A stretch of 64,000 nucleotides of DNA from Tenebrio molitor (Eukaryota > Arthropoda > Insecta > Coleoptera > Tenebrionidae): NCBI RefSeq assembly GCF_963966145.1, contig NC_091055.1, positions 496,001 through 560,000 on the forward strand, written 5' to 3'. Under the pieces are notes generated by a model. It did no database searches. It saw only the letters and a list, made by a program, of their open reading frames with translations, and was not told where the DNA came from. Numbering within the stretch: the stretch's first letter is position 1; every line of letters begins with the position of its first letter. The position numbers and the translations under genes are program-made. Of this stretch, positions 24,139 through 36,138 are shown piece by piece.

Positions 24139-24610
24139 CTAGTGCAAAAATATTTTTTTTTTAATTTTGGCTACTTCTCGAAATTGAGCAAGGTATAATT
24201 TTTTCGCCTCTAAAGAAGCACCTTGACGAAAAGAATCCAGTGGTTTAAAGTTTTTTCTCAGTCGAAAAAAAAGAGGAGGGATAGTGGTTTTTTGCATATC
24301 CCCCTTAGAAGCTATGGTATCGAATTTTGCACTCTTCAAGACGCTTCCTTGAGACTATAAACATCATAATTTAACCTTCTTCGTTTTTTAGAAAAACCCA
24401 AAAAACTGAAAAAACGAATTTCATTTTTCTTGAAATAAACAAATTCAATCGACCATAACGTTCTTTAAAGCAACGGAATGATATTGAATTTTTTACCGTT
24501 GCATTCTACTTTTCAAGGTCAATCTTTTGAATGGTATAAACATCATATGTAATTTTACTCTTGATTTTCTAGAAAAGCGCAAAACGCTGAAAAAAACCAT
24601 TTAAATGTTA
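24139..24610. repeat. Diverged relatives of the 325-bp tandem unit
   Basis: Two blocks resemble the unit of the array at 25.77-28.62 kb. The first, 24139-24339, is in reverse orientation. Its complement aligns over GGATTC...GTCAAGGTGCTTCTTTAGAGGCGAAAAAA with the array's GGATTGCCCTTGTCAAGGCGCTTCTTCTGAGTCGAAAAAA. The second, 24470-24600, is in direct orientation, with ACCGTTGCATTCTACTTTTC, AAGGTCAATC and TTTTCTAGAAAAGCGCAAAA. The second also occurs at 61735-61975. They appear to be old, degraded units flanking a family A module. Confidence 0.6.
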
Positions 24611-24924
24611 TGATCTAATTTTAACGAATTGTTGCCAGTTTATCAGAGTAAAACAATTAAACCATTTCGAGCTTGCCATCACACCTAAATTATTCTCTTT
24701 ATTTTTCCAAAAAAGTGATACTAATCTATTACAATTTAGGAATAGATCATTTAAACCACGATGTTTGAAAAAAATATCCTTCAATGATTACAAGTTGACA
24801 ACGTCAGGTTTTATAAAAACATCATTTGAAAATGTTTATATTGAAAACCATCAAACCCTTCGGCAATGGTGCAAATATATTATCAACACAATTACATTTT
24901 TCTTTTTGCTGAGTTGAACGGTGG
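24590..24924 (+). pseudogene. Relic open frame in the unique block of A3
   Basis: The plus frame is open for about 108 codons without an ATG at its start. It reads through FQKSDTNLLQFRNRSF, then KPRCLKKISFNDYKLTTSGF, then ENVYIENHQTLRQWCKYI, to a stop near 24915. The composition is more protein-like than the surrounding AT-rich frames. Copy A4 (61980-62258) carries the same block with one stop and one 3-base in-frame deletion (HQTLRQ becomes HQTRQ). I do not recognise the protein. It may be the remains of a coding region of the element that gave rise to family A. Confidence 0.4.
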
Positions 24925-24944
24925 GCTCTCCTGCTGCATTTTAA

Positions 24945-25735
24945 CGCACCGTTGCCAGATAGTCAGCTCCATGATTGCCAAGTCGCACGATACGAATTAT
25001 AAAATTCTCGTGGCGAAACGAAATGACAAAAATTGTTCGCTGGTTCTCCGACTAACAGAGAACTCGAAGGCTCAAAAAGTTCATCCTGCGGGCAGTTAAT
25101 GGTATAAAGCTGACACCTTGCTAAATCGATTGGTCATGTATAGGTGAACTTCCAAAAAAAAATTTTCAAAAATTGTCGTGTGCAAAAGGGCGTTATTCAA
25201 AATTTTCGACTTAATTAGCTTGTCAGATAGCCGGTATTCAAGTATTTTTTTGGTAGAAACTTTGTAATATTTTCTGTAGCCGTTTGGTTGTAAAAAAATA
25301 CACAATTTTCAAAGAAGCATTAGGTCTTATGGGGAGAATAAAATTCAAATGCCTGTATCTCCGTTCGACGCTCGCTAAAAATTCGTTAATTTTGCCGTGT
25401 TTTTACGTTTCACACTCCATTGCTCGAAAACTAAGCCTCAAATCGAAAAAATGTATTCTTTAAGAACTAAAGACAGATATTTTCTGATTAATATGGTGTT
25501 TATTATTATAATTTTGAGGGAATATTAATCAAGTTATGATTAAAAAACTAACGTAGCAACAAAATCTCTAAGCGATTAGAAATGTAAACCTGGATCACCC
25601 TCCCGCACCGCTCTGTTCTACGCGCACAGCATTTGCCAATGTTCTAACGAAACAATTACATATTTTGTTTGTAATATTTACATTACGGTGTTTTCTTTTT
25701 AAACAATTGTCAATGTCAAAATGTCCGTAGAGACC
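24945..25735 (+). repeat. Family A core repeat, copy A3
   Basis: Starts GTTGCCAGATAGTCAGCTCC and runs through the same blocks as A2 to CACCCTCCCGCACC and TTTAAACAATTGTCAATGTC. Its tail AATCTCTAAGCGATTAGAAA matches the inverted A5 copy exactly. It is followed within about 40 bp by the tandem array. The minus frames at 25096-25305 and 25595-25783 lie in the repeat and are not genes. Confidence 0.85.
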
Positions 25736-25769
25736 AGGCTGTACCACCCCAAAACCTAAATTTTTCGAA

Positions 25770-28616
25770 CAAAACCATGACAAAACCTTCTATCGAATTT
25801 TCACGCCCATAGCTCCCTTATTGCGCAACATATGGCAATGAATTTTGCACCGTTGGATTGCTCTTGTCAAGGCGCTTCTTCTGAGCCGAAAAAAATTTAC
25901 CTGGATTTTTTCATTTTAGAGAAAATCGCAAAAAACCAAAAAATCCATATTTTTGGCTCCCACAGCAAAAGTTGGGTTCAGTGGCCGGAACTTTTACCAT
26001 ACCTGAATTCAACTGACCCTATACAATAACTGACAGCAATTTGGTTCGAATCGGCGACAAAATTTTTTTCGAAAAACACCACGTACCCCCCCCCTTCTAT
26101 ATAATTTTCACGTCGGAAAATCATTTAAACGCTCATAGCTCCCTTATTAAGCAAGATATGGCAATGAATTTTGCACCGTTGGATTGCCCTTGTCAAGGCG
26201 CTTCTTCTGAGTCGAAAAAAATTTACCTGGCTTTTTTCATTTTAGAGAAAAACGTAAAAAACTAAAAAAATCCATATTTTTGGCTCCCACAGCAAAAGTT
26301 GGGTTCAATGGCCGGAACTTTTACTATACCTGAATTCAACTGACCCTATACAATAACTGACAGCAATTTGGTTCGAATCGGCGACAAATTTTTTTTCGAA
26401 AAACACCACGTACCCCCCCCCCCCTTCTATATAATTTTCACGTCGGAAAATCATTTAAACGCCCATAGCTCCCTTATTAAGCAAGATATGGCAATGAATT
26501 TTGCACCGTTGGATTGCCCTTGTCAAGGCGCTTCTTCTGAGTCGAAAAAAATTTACCTGGATTTTTTCATTTTAGAGAAAATCGCAAAAAACCAAAAAAC
26601 CCATATTTTTGGCTCCCACAGCAAAAGTTGGGTTCAATGGCCGGAACTTTTACTATACCTGAATTCAACTGACCCTATACAATAACTGACAGCAATTTGG
26701 TTCGAATCGGCGACAAAAATTTTTTCGAAAAACACCACGTACCCCCCCCTTCTATATAATTTTCACGTCGGAAAATCATTTAAACGCTCATAGCTCCCTT
26801 ATTAAGCAAGATATGGCAATGAATTTTGCACCGTTGGATTGCCCTTGTCAAGGCGCTTCTTCTGAGTCGAAAAAAAATTACCTGGATTTTTTCATTTTAA
26901 AGAAAATCGCAAAAAACCAAAAAATCCATATTTTTGGCTCCCACAGCAAAAGTTGGGTTCAATGGCCGGAACTTTTACTATACCTGAATTCAACTGACCC
27001 TATACAATAACTGACAGCAATTTGGTTCGAATCGGCGACAAATTTTTTTTCGAAAAACACCACGTACCCCCCCCCCCCCCTTCTATATAATTTTCACGTC
27101 GGAAAATCATTTAAACGCCCATAGCTCCCTTATTAAGCAAGATATGGCAATGAATTTTGCACCGTTGGATTGCCCTTGTCAAGGCGCTTCTTCTGAGTCG
27201 AAAAAAAATTACCTGGATTTTTTCATTTTAAAGAAAATCGCAAAAAACCAAAAAATCCATATTTTTGGCTCCCACAGCAAAAGTTGGGTTCAATGGCCGG
27301 AACTTTTACTATACCTGAATTCAACTGACCCTATACAATAACTGACAGCAATTTGGTTCGAATCGGCGACAAAAATTTTTTCGAAAAACACCACGTACCC
27401 CCCCTTCTATATAATTTTCACGTCGGAAAATCATTTAAACGCTCATAGCTCCCTTATTAAGCAAGATATGGCAATGAATTTTGCACTGTTGGATTGCCCT
27501 TGTGAAGGCGCTTCTTCTGAGTCGAAAAAAATTTACCTGGATTTTTTCATTTTAGAGAAAATCGCAAAAAACCAAAAAATCTATATTTTTGGCTCCCACA
27601 GCAAAAGTTGGGTTCAATGGCCGGAACTTTTACTATACCTGAATTCAACTGACCCTATACAATAACTGACAGCAATTTGGTTCGAATCGGCGACAAAAAT
27701 TTTTTCGAAAAACACCACGTACCCCCCCCTTCTATATAATTTTCACGTCGGAAAATCATTTAAACGCCCATAGCTCCCTTATTAAGCAAGATATGGCAAT
27801 GAATTTTGCACCGTTGGATTGCCCTTGTCAAGGCGCTTCTTCTGAGTCGAAAAAAATTACCTGGATTTTTTCATTTTAGAGAAAATCGCAAAAAACCAAA
27901 AAATCCATATTTTTGGCTCCCACAGCAAAAGTTGGGTTCAATGGCCGGAACTTTTACTATACCTGAATTCGACTGACCCTATACAATAACTGACAGCAAT
28001 TTGGTTCGAATCGGCGACAAAAATTTTTTCGAAAAACACCACGTACCCCCCCCTTCTATATAATTTTCACGTCGGAAAATCATTTAAACGCCCATAGCTC
28101 CCTTATTAAGCAAGATATGGCAATGAATTTTGCACCGTTGGATTGCCCTTGTCAAGGCGCTTCTTCTGAGTCGAAAAAAATTACCTGGATTTTTTCATTT
28201 TAGAGAAAATCGCAAAAAACCAAAAAATCCATATTTTTGGCTCCCACAGCAAAAGTTGGGTTCAATGGCCGGAACTTTTACTATACCTGAATTCAACTGA
28301 CCCTATACAATAACTGACAGCAATTTGGTTCGAATCGGCGACAAAAATTTTTTCGAAAAACACCACGTACCCCCCCCTTCTATATAATTTTCACGTCGGA
28401 AAATCATTTAAACGCCCATAGCTCCCTTATTAAGCAACATTTGGCAATGAATTTTGCACCGTTGGATTGCCCTTGTCAAGGCGCTTCTTCTGAGTCGAAA
28501 AAAATTTACCTGGATTTTTTTATTTTAGAGAAAATCGCAAAAAACCAAAAAATCCATATTTTTGGCTCCCACAGCAAAAGTTGGGTTCAATGGCCGGAAC
28601 TTTTGCTATACCTATA
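25770..28616. repeat. Tandem array of nine ~325-bp units
   Basis: An anchor (the ATGGCAATGAATTTTGCAC motif, or its variant) recurs at 25832, 26158, 26488, 26813, 27144, 27468, 27793, 28117 and 28441, giving spacings of 324-331 bp. Each unit contains AAACACCACGTA followed by a poly-C run of 7 to 14, TCTATATAATTTTCACGTCG, GGCGCTTCTTCTGAGTCG, TTTTTGGCTCCCACAGC and ATGGCCGGAACTTTT. The first unit is partial on the left, and the last loses similarity at CTATACC near 28613. Most units hold a 65-codon ATG-to-TAA frame (for example 25832-26029, 26813-27010, 27144-27341, 27468-27665), but one-base deletions break it in units 7 and 8. I call the array a satellite-like component, not genes. Unit variants alternate (GCTCATAGC against GCCCATAGC), which suggests spread by multi-unit duplication. 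Confidence 0.95.
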
Positions 28617-29064
28617 ATGGTACAAAATTTTCTATTAGACTTACAAATTAAAAGGAGTATTTTTTAAGAACAAAATTTACATAGCTCACTTCTAAAGAAA
28701 AAAATTTAAATTTATTGTTGGAAAAAACACAATGGTGCTTTTACTTTTTGAGGCAAGTAACTGACGAATAATTAAATCGTAGCAAGAAATTCATAGAAAA
28801 AGGCAGCGAGTGTAGTGTAGCCACGGTCTGAATGCTTTGCCGTCAGATTAGCGATTAGTGATTGTTGTGATATGTAAAGCATTTGTTTTGTGAAGCGAAC
28901 GTAATAACCTCATCGACGCATAATTATTGGACTAGAGCAATAAAAAGGACGCACCAAAACCAATTTTAAAACTAATTAAAGCTGTGACTGTACGCATATC
29001 ACTCAATTCCGTTGTAACCTAGATATATTCAATACACACACATATTTTATATGTTTATGCATAC
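28617..29064. other. No feature seen
   Basis: AT-rich sequence after the tandem array, with no open frame or repeat that I can support. Confidence 0.5.
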
Positions 29065-29462
29065 TATACAGGTGCTTAAAAATGTGCACTATTTAGAGAC
29101 ACCCTTTGAGCATGGGAAAAATGTTAAAAAAATTCTATCTCGTGAATCTTTAAAGAAATGGAAGCTACAAAATCGGTATCTAAAATTGTTATTATTAACC
29201 AATTCTTAATATTTGAACAACTTTTGTAGTAAAAGATATTTAAAATGGTGTTCAACAATAATTTTTATTTAAAATCAATAAATATACCTTTACATCAAAT
29301 TTTATTTTATTAATTGCATTTAGTTTCCTCTCTATGAATTTACTTTGACTTATTGTTTAATGTCAGCTGAGAATTTTTTTAAAACATTTTTCTAGTACTC
29401 TGAGTGTGTCCCTGAATCGTCTGGTATAGCATTGTTTCGTCATTTTTTAAGCACCCTGTATA
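29065..29462. mobile_element. TACAGGGTG-type MITE (398 bp)
   Basis: The left end reads TATACAGGTGCTTAAAAATG and the right end is its inverse, CATTTTTTAAGCACCCTGTA. The match continues inward through an AGACACCCTTTGAGCATGGG block and GAAAAATGTTAAAAAAATTC (imperfect, about 75 bp in all). There is no coding frame. Confidence 0.8.
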
Positions 29463-30804
29463 CCTATACACATATGTGATGATGTGATAAACGAGCCAAA
29501 CCTGTTACACAAAATATTAATATTAAAGGAAGAACGCTTCTTTGGTAAATTCAATAAAAATCATCCCACGCTTCCTTAACAAATTTAATAAGAGTTAGAT
29601 GGAGTACTGTTTTAATTTTGCAGAAACTAATATTCAGGTTTTTGAATTCAGATTAAGAAAAATGAAAAAATATAATAATTAAAACAAGTGTATTTGATAA
29701 ATCAGATGGATCAAATAAATTTTTCAGCAGAAAAATCACATTACTTTTATTATCATAATAAGTGGCAGAATCTGAGTTTATTAAATGTTCGATATTAATA
29801 ACGATGTTCATAGCAATGAGATAGAAAAGTGGTTTTTCATCTGCTTTTCGTTGCATTCAAAGCATTTAGAAAATAACTCCAGTGGGAACATGTCTCTGTA
29901 GTCTTTATTCTGGGAAGGTTGTAACAGAGCAGCGATTTGTCTTTGTCACTTAGATTAACAATCAATAAAAATGTAATTAATGGGATTAAGAAGCAGTGTG
30001 TGTGAATGCGGAGAAACGTGAAAGCGTCGTTTGTCTCAGATCGATCATTTGAATTTCTCAAATGACAATTTATGAAAAGCTTGATGGAGCACATAAATTA
30101 CTGAAAACAATTTCAAATCCAATAGTCGATTTGGTTGGCCGACGCAACGCGATGGAAGAAAAAAAGTTCAAAAACACATAAATCCAATACCATTACACAA
30201 ATTAAAAATGTAAGGGAAAGATCACATTTTTGGTTGACTTATAAATTTCTAATAACAATTATAAACAGCTGTGCGAAACTTAAGCAAAATGAACGTTTTG
30301 TTAGTAATTTCTTGCTCGAGATACAGTTCCGTAATTGAATTAGTGGTAACTTCGCGCAAATTTCAGTTTCAATACGTTTAATGCCGCTTAAAGCATGTTG
30401 CCCCGAACACTACAGATAACTTCACGAGCATTCCACACCAAATCACGTTCATTTTTGGGGCGCCGGGGGAGGTTGACCCTAAGCCGGACGCTCGCCGAAA
30501 TATGTGCACGAATGAATTGTACTCAAGACCAAAATAATCCTCAAGAAAAACAACTCAATCTAACATGCCACATTATCCAAGTCGCTAATTAAATCAATGG
30601 GAAAAATGTTTCGTGGAAAGTCATAACATAACACTCATAACCATAACTAAAACCATTGGCACATCAAAGAAAATCATTCCATTCCTTCTAAGACCATACT
30701 GACCGTTTATCCGGATTCTAAACTCGTCTTCCAATATTACATTTTCCGAAGCTTTAATTAACACCCTTGATGGCACTCTGTATGCTGTCAATGTACTTTT
30801 TCAG
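29463..30804. other. No supported gene
   Basis: AT-rich; frames at 29653-29856, 29837-30094, 30135-30338 and 30395-30592 have no splice or domain support. A short GC-rich patch around 30450-30500 has no further signal that I can interpret. Confidence 0.35.
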
Positions 30805-31058
30805 CGGTGTCAATGCGACTGCGAGGAGAAATCAGAAGTTTCAGCACCGGTCACCACAACAGAGTAAATGAACATTCAGATCCACACACACTGTCAACAT
30901 TGAGGGTAAATAGTGGACGGGCAAAGTTAAAATTAAGTGGAAGTATCGGAAAATCGCCAACGGGTAGACTTTTGGACATGTTTAATCGAGTTCCAAAAGT
31001 GGACCTCAAAATAATAATAAATAAATACCTTCTTCATTATTCAACAGCCTTCCAGTGA
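30805..31058 (+). CDS. Candidate terminal exon, unassigned
   Basis: A strong acceptor (GTACTTTTTCAG) precedes an open frame that starts in phase with VSMRLRGEIRSFSTGHH and runs about 84 codons to TGA at 31056. An AATAAA-like sequence falls near its end (about 31018), but inside the frame rather than after the stop. The peptide is basic (many R, K, S, N) and includes GKSPTGRLLDMFNRVPKVDL. It resembles no family I know. No matching upstream exon was found, so it could be an ordinary AT-rich frame that happens to follow an acceptor-like site. Confidence 0.2.
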
Positions 31059-31107
31059 TTATAAAAGAAAATAGATAAAATTAAAGTGATATTAAAAAAT
31101 TGTATGA

Positions 31108-31190
31108 CATACAGGGTGTCTCAAATTTGGCGAATTCCGAATTCAGAGCGTGGTAGGGGAGGACCCAGTGGAGCTCGAAAAATACTTAGA
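31108..31190 (+). mobile_element. Solitary end of a family B-like element
   Basis: CATACAGGGTGTCTCAAATT followed by TGGCGAATTCCGAATTCAGA resembles the family B left end (TACAGGGTGTCTTAAAATTA...CGTATTCCGAGTTCGGGGC). No partner end was found nearby, so it is a truncated or very diverged copy. Confidence 0.45.
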
Positions 31191-31719
31191 AAAAAAAATC
31201 GCTGCAACGAGCAACAGTCATTAGTAGCCGAAATGGATAAGTGTGAATAAAATGGGAACTAAAGTGGCATCGTGCGTGAAACCACTAGAAATTGTATTGG
31301 TTTTTGATTTAAATCCCACAAGCACACAAAACAATTCTATTTTATGAAGATCAAGATCTTTCGCTGGTGGTGGCAGTGTTAAATTGTTCACATTTGGTGT
31401 AATTTTTTGTGGGTTGTTGTAAGTAGACAAACATCAGTTTCGAGGCCCTCGAAGAAGTGCACCAGACATGACGTCTAGACATGTTTGAAGTCGTCGAGCC
31501 ATTCAACAAGTTAATTATGTGTCAACCGGGGCATTTTCCGGCAGATTTGGGCGTGCGAGGGTCGATTTCGTTTGGGATTTTAAAAAAGGGAATTCTCTTA
31601 AGGCGTGAAAATATGGTTGAGGTAATGGCGGCGAGTCGAAAAAACATTAATTGCCAGCCAGAAATGATAATTGCAAAGAGTATTACGAGGGGCATGTCGC
31701 CGTAATGGGAAGAGGGTAC

Positions 31720-32012
31720 CGCACGTATGCAGCGAGAAATATGAGAGAGGGCGAATTTTCTCGTAAACGGTGACAGACTGCCGCCCCTCACAAACGGCAC
31801 TATTCAACGTGTGGGCGGACCAACCCCGTTCTAATTTGGTTTGGCTTGCGTGACGTTTACTACGTGGGCGTCATTCATGAAATACGCTCATCGCTTTAAA
31901 TCGAAATTGTTTTTAATATGCAATCTGTTGCGCCGCCGCTGCACGACCCCGATACGAGATGCACTCGCACCCCGACGCTCGACTCGCACCCTCGAGCTCC
32001 TCACGGTGAGTT
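31720..32012 (+). promoter_or_regulatory. GC-rich block with a strong donor-like site
   Basis: This region is richer in GC and CG than its neighbours (for example GCGCCGCCGCTGCACGACCC) and ends in CCTCACG|GTGAGTTATC, a near-perfect 5' splice site at about 32006. It could be a promoter plus a non-coding first exon of a plus-strand gene. The overlapping frames (31841-32203, 31918-32112) read through the donor and look like shadows. No downstream exon was recognised. Confidence 0.25.
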
Positions 32013-33490
32013 ATCAATCAAGGGTTGCATCGCGTCGGCTACTTTCGTTCGGTTTGGACCAAACTTGCTCGTCGGTCTGTTTTGTAATCAATGCTGTTTG
32101 TGCCGAAAATAACTTTATTTCATTTTTATTTCTCCCTTTTGCTGGCTTGCGTGAGGCGGACACGTCGAAAATACGCAACAATAACTCTGCAAAAAACGTG
32201 TGACTTAATTACACCACTGACTCCAGGTCACGTTCCTATCGCGTTTGTTGCAACAATTCCGTTTATTTGATGAAATTTATGGACGCAGTTTTATTTTTCA
32301 ACAAAATTATCAGGTCAAGCACAGTCTGAAAGGACGAAATTTTAACAACATCTCGCTCACTAAATTCATTTTTTTTCGATTTGTTGAAACATTTCTGTTT
32401 AAAATTTTCATCGAGCACGTTGAATTTTTATTTGTGCCAATGATAGATTGGTACTGAACTAATGCATTAAATAACAATGGAATTCGTAATGTACTAAATG
32501 ATAAAAAATAGAATAGGTACTCTAGAGGTTTGAATCCAGAACCTGCCGCATTCTGGGCGGATATGTAATCAATATACCTGGTGGGAGGGTGATTTTTCTC
32601 ACTGGAGTTATTCCAATCAATAAATGCAATTGGGCTATTCCTGTTAACAGTTATTTTTCAATTTTATAGCCTCTCGTATTACTTGAACAGTATTCATTTT
32701 TAAAGAATTTGATTTTGTATCTCGAACACATTTTAAGAACAAATCGGAAGATGATTTGGAACAGAAAACACAATTAAAATATTTGCTGGAATTTGCTTCA
32801 GTTGATATTATTTTATTTTCATAAATTTAGAGTAGATGTGATCTATCTATTTCAACGGAGTCTTGCATTTGAAATTGCACTAAATTTTTTCTCCTCCTCG
32901 AACCTCGAGATTCATTATTTAGAGTCTTCAAGCATTCAAATTTTATCTCTGTAGTGGTCTGGTCCTTTTTAATATTTTTTTAATCATAAGTAACATACGT
33001 GGAGAATAATAGTTCTATTTTTATACTAATTTTAACAAATGAAAAAGACCTGCGTATTTTTTGTTTATTTCACTTTGTGGTGCGATTGATTGCACAATAT
33101 TACATGTGTATTTTATTTATTGTTTCTTCTTTTTCACGTCAGTTTCAGTTCTATGGAGATTTCTAGAACGAAATAGAAAGATGTCTCTTTATGAGTAATG
33201 TGTAATAACAAAGTCAACTAATTTATTTTTAAATACAATAATAAAATGGTAATTTCCCTTAGAAAACTCGCAAGCTGGAATCTGGCTAAAAAATGTCATT
33301 ACTAATATTATTGAAAAAAAACAGAAGATTTTTCTGCATATTTGGACATCTCATGGTTAAAAAAATGTACGATGAAGGAAAACAAAAGCGTGTGTTTGCT
33401 CCTTTTTCTGATAATAATCAAAGTAAGAAAATCTCCTGGTGGTAAATGTGCCACTGAAAGAAAAACAAGAACTGAAATAAGATTTCTTTT
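32013..33490. other. No feature seen
   Basis: AT-rich; short frames (32245-32457, 33308-33517) show no support. The 33342-33722 plus frame (126 codons) runs into the element at 33491 and is rejected. Confidence 0.4.
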
Positions 33491-33964
33491 TATACATGGT
33501 GATTCATATAGTTTCATAAATATTTTAACCAGTGGCAGATTCCGGTCTCAAAAGGCTCTTGACAATAAAATTTTGAGTCATACATCAAAAATTGGCAAAA
33601 ATTACCATATCGGTTTTTTCACTATTAGTAAATGCCATTCTTCACTAAATTATTCCACTTTACGTCCAATGTATAACAAATGTCATGAATGTCGTAATAG
33701 AAATAAACAATTGTTGCTATAGAGAAACTATTGGTATTATAAATTTCGCTTTAGTTTCATTTTGACAACAATGCCTGACAGTTTGTTTCAATGTAAAATA
33801 TTTTCATTTATTTGCAGTTCTTAAAAGGTGGTAGTACACTTTTCAACATGCTTTATCTTCAACAATTTTAACCTTAGAACCTAGACATTTTTGTAAGAGT
33901 GTCTAGGGGTTGGAATTTACCACCGGTTAAAGTTTGTATGATACTATATGAATCACCCTGTATA
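33491..33964. mobile_element. TACAGGGTG-type MITE (474 bp)
   Basis: The left end TATACATGGTGATTCATATA continues GTTTCATAAATATTTTAACC. The right end, inverted, reads TATACAGGGTGATTCATATA then GTATCATACAAACTTTAACC. The inverted termini are about 55 bp with several mismatches. The interior is AT-rich and non-coding. Confidence 0.75.
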
Positions 33965-34245
33965 GTAACAAAAATTGTTATAATTGTGAGTATGACTTTA
34001 GCAAGGGAGAACAGTGTTGATCTGCGTCTCGGTTTTATTAGGTACTTCCAAAATTTTGTAATGAGCTTTGTACACGTTTTCATGGATTATTTGTTTTTAT
34101 AATAAATACTAAATTCGTTTGAAATTATGTATTTGGTATATAAGTTTCTGTAAAATATATTTTTTCAATAAAAATTATCTATAATAATCTATTTTATTGG
34201 TAGCGAATTATTTTATGCATACCAATAAATTATTTTGTTGTACAA

Positions 34246-34490
34246 TATACAGGGTGTAATTGAAATGCACGGAATAATTTTAACCACGAGCTTCTGGCTT
34301 CATGTAGAACTCGGAAAAATGTTTAAAAAATTCGAGGTTGTGGGACAACGTAGAAGACTAAAAGCAATAAAAAATTAAATGTCATTTTATTTTTTGACAT
34401 AGAATTTTTTAAATATTTTTTCCGAGTTCTACATGAAGCCAGTAGCTCATGGTTAAAATTATTCCGTGCATTTCAATTACACCCTGTATG
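34246..34490. mobile_element. TACAGGGTG-type MITE, family H (245 bp)
   Basis: The left end TATACAGGGTGTAATTGAAA continues TGCACGGAATAATTTTAACC. The right end is its inverse, ending ATTACACCCTGTAT. Arms of about 75 bp include TGGCTTCATGTAGAACTCGG and its inverse. The centre (GACAACGTAGAAGACTAAAA) recurs in the palindrome at 41.6-42.06 kb. Confidence 0.85.
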
Positions 34491-36138
34491 TGTAGTCATT
34501 TTTATTCACATTTTCACCATAAGCATAAATGTATGTAATGAAACATTATTAATTTTAATCATATATTGAAATGGATAGATACATATTTATTTTATACATC
34601 CAGTAAAATAACCATTTTCACCTTAATTCTACAATTGGATTAGTACACATAATTGATGTGGAAAATACGTTTGAATCATTTTCCAACCGTGAATTACCGT
34701 TTATGATGTAATTGGAAACCGGTGATTAGTTGTGTTAATGTCGCTTAATAATCCAATATGATATTTTATAGTCGGCAAGTTTGATGATGATTCTCTTCTC
34801 TCGCTCTTCCCTGCAGGGAAATATCGATTTTGTCGATTTTTTTTACTTCGCTTAATTGGCAAAATATTACACAACTTTGCCACAGGAGGTGGCTTGTCGG
34901 ACGTAAGTTGCGTAACGCGCATTGTTGTGTTTTTTGCTAAGTCACATGGGGAAAGTTACACAAGTATTTAATTTATTCTGGCCCTCGGTACACGCATTGT
35001 CAAAAAAATCGCCGTGCGAAGGTGACACTGTGTGGGAGGGAGCCACCTTGGCCATCTTTTGTGTAACTAATGTCAACTGAATTCTACAAGAGTGTCTCCG
35101 GTTTTTAATAAGTCCGGTGGAGGGGCGCCTTTATTGCGTTAAGTTGGAATCTCCGGATTATGAATGTTATTTGGATTTCCAATATTGGCGTTAATTGGCA
35201 AAGTTTTTTGCTCCCAAGTTTAATCAATTTCTGGTGGATGCGCCGGGTAATTTTTGATATTCCGTCTGCGTGTTGCTGCTAATGGCGAAACCGTATTTCC
35301 GTTATTTTTCGCAGCGATTTCGGCTAAAGTGTAGCTAACAAAGTAGGTTAAATAAATGCCGGCTGTTGGAATCGGCAACTATGGTTGCTCGCTGTAATTT
35401 AGATCACGTAGTAATTGAAATTCCTTCCGGTATAAGTCGACATTTCTTTATAATTCAAATGTATGTTTTCCGTCGGGACGTTGCGCGCTTAAATTTAATC
35501 ATTCAATTCAGATTTGAATTTCAAGTGACAGCCGTTTAAAAAATGCGAAGGAAAATAAATAAATCTAACAAACGCTCCCTGAATCTCGCTATTTTTTCCC
35601 TTACATGTCCGATGACGCATAGGGTTGGGTCGTGTATTCTCAGATTTGAGGATTTGTAAGAACTTGATCCTTTTTTTCGGGGTGGCATTGTTAAACTCGC
35701 GATATCGAATGGAAAACGAAATAAGTTATTAACCGACTGAATAAAATCATTTTCTTTACTGGGCGCTCCGGCACTCCGTGCCGCAGGACATCATAATAGC
35801 GGACGCCTACTCTACTCAAATTTACTCGAAACGTTGACACAAACAGTTCTAATCTAGGAATGGACTTGAAGTACGTCAGTCCGCGCAAACCGCTAAACTA
35901 AACAACATGTTTCATACAATTTCGCCTAGAACAAACTCACCCACTGACCACCCGAGTGATCTTTGTCCAACTAAAATTACTGTTTTAAAACAAATTATAA
36001 ATACATTCCTTGTAATATACAACATATCGAGGACTCAGAACGATAAAACCAACAATTATTTTATTACTCGTTTCACCAAGGTAATACTCGGAAATACATA
36101 CTTAAGACTGGAGACGGATGAAATGCCACTTTATACAA
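34491..36138. other. No gene seen
   Basis: Mixed AT-rich sequence with somewhat more GC around 34860-35100 but no supported exon. The frames at 34701-34922, 35691-35888 and 35907-36209 are unsupported; the last runs into the family B element. Confidence 0.4.

Noticed and set aside
26360..26390. GGTTCGAATC in each array unit as a tRNA B box
   Set aside because: No A box, acceptor stem or clover-leaf pairing lies at the right distance; it is a chance match carried by the repeat.
26041..27665. Repeated 65-105 codon frames in the tandem array as a gene cluster
   Set aside because: They follow the satellite unit, are broken in some units by one-base deletions, have no signal peptide or domain, and show no sign of separate promoters.
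25770..28616. CRISPR-like array
   Set aside because: Units are contiguous and about 325 bp, without alternating short repeats and unique spacers, and the sequence is from a eukaryote.
31841..32203. 120-codon plus frame
   Set aside because: It reads through a strong donor, lies in a GC-rich stop-poor block and has no recognised motif.
33342..33722. 126-codon plus frame
   Set aside because: It begins in unique AT-rich sequence and runs across the terminus of the element at 33491.
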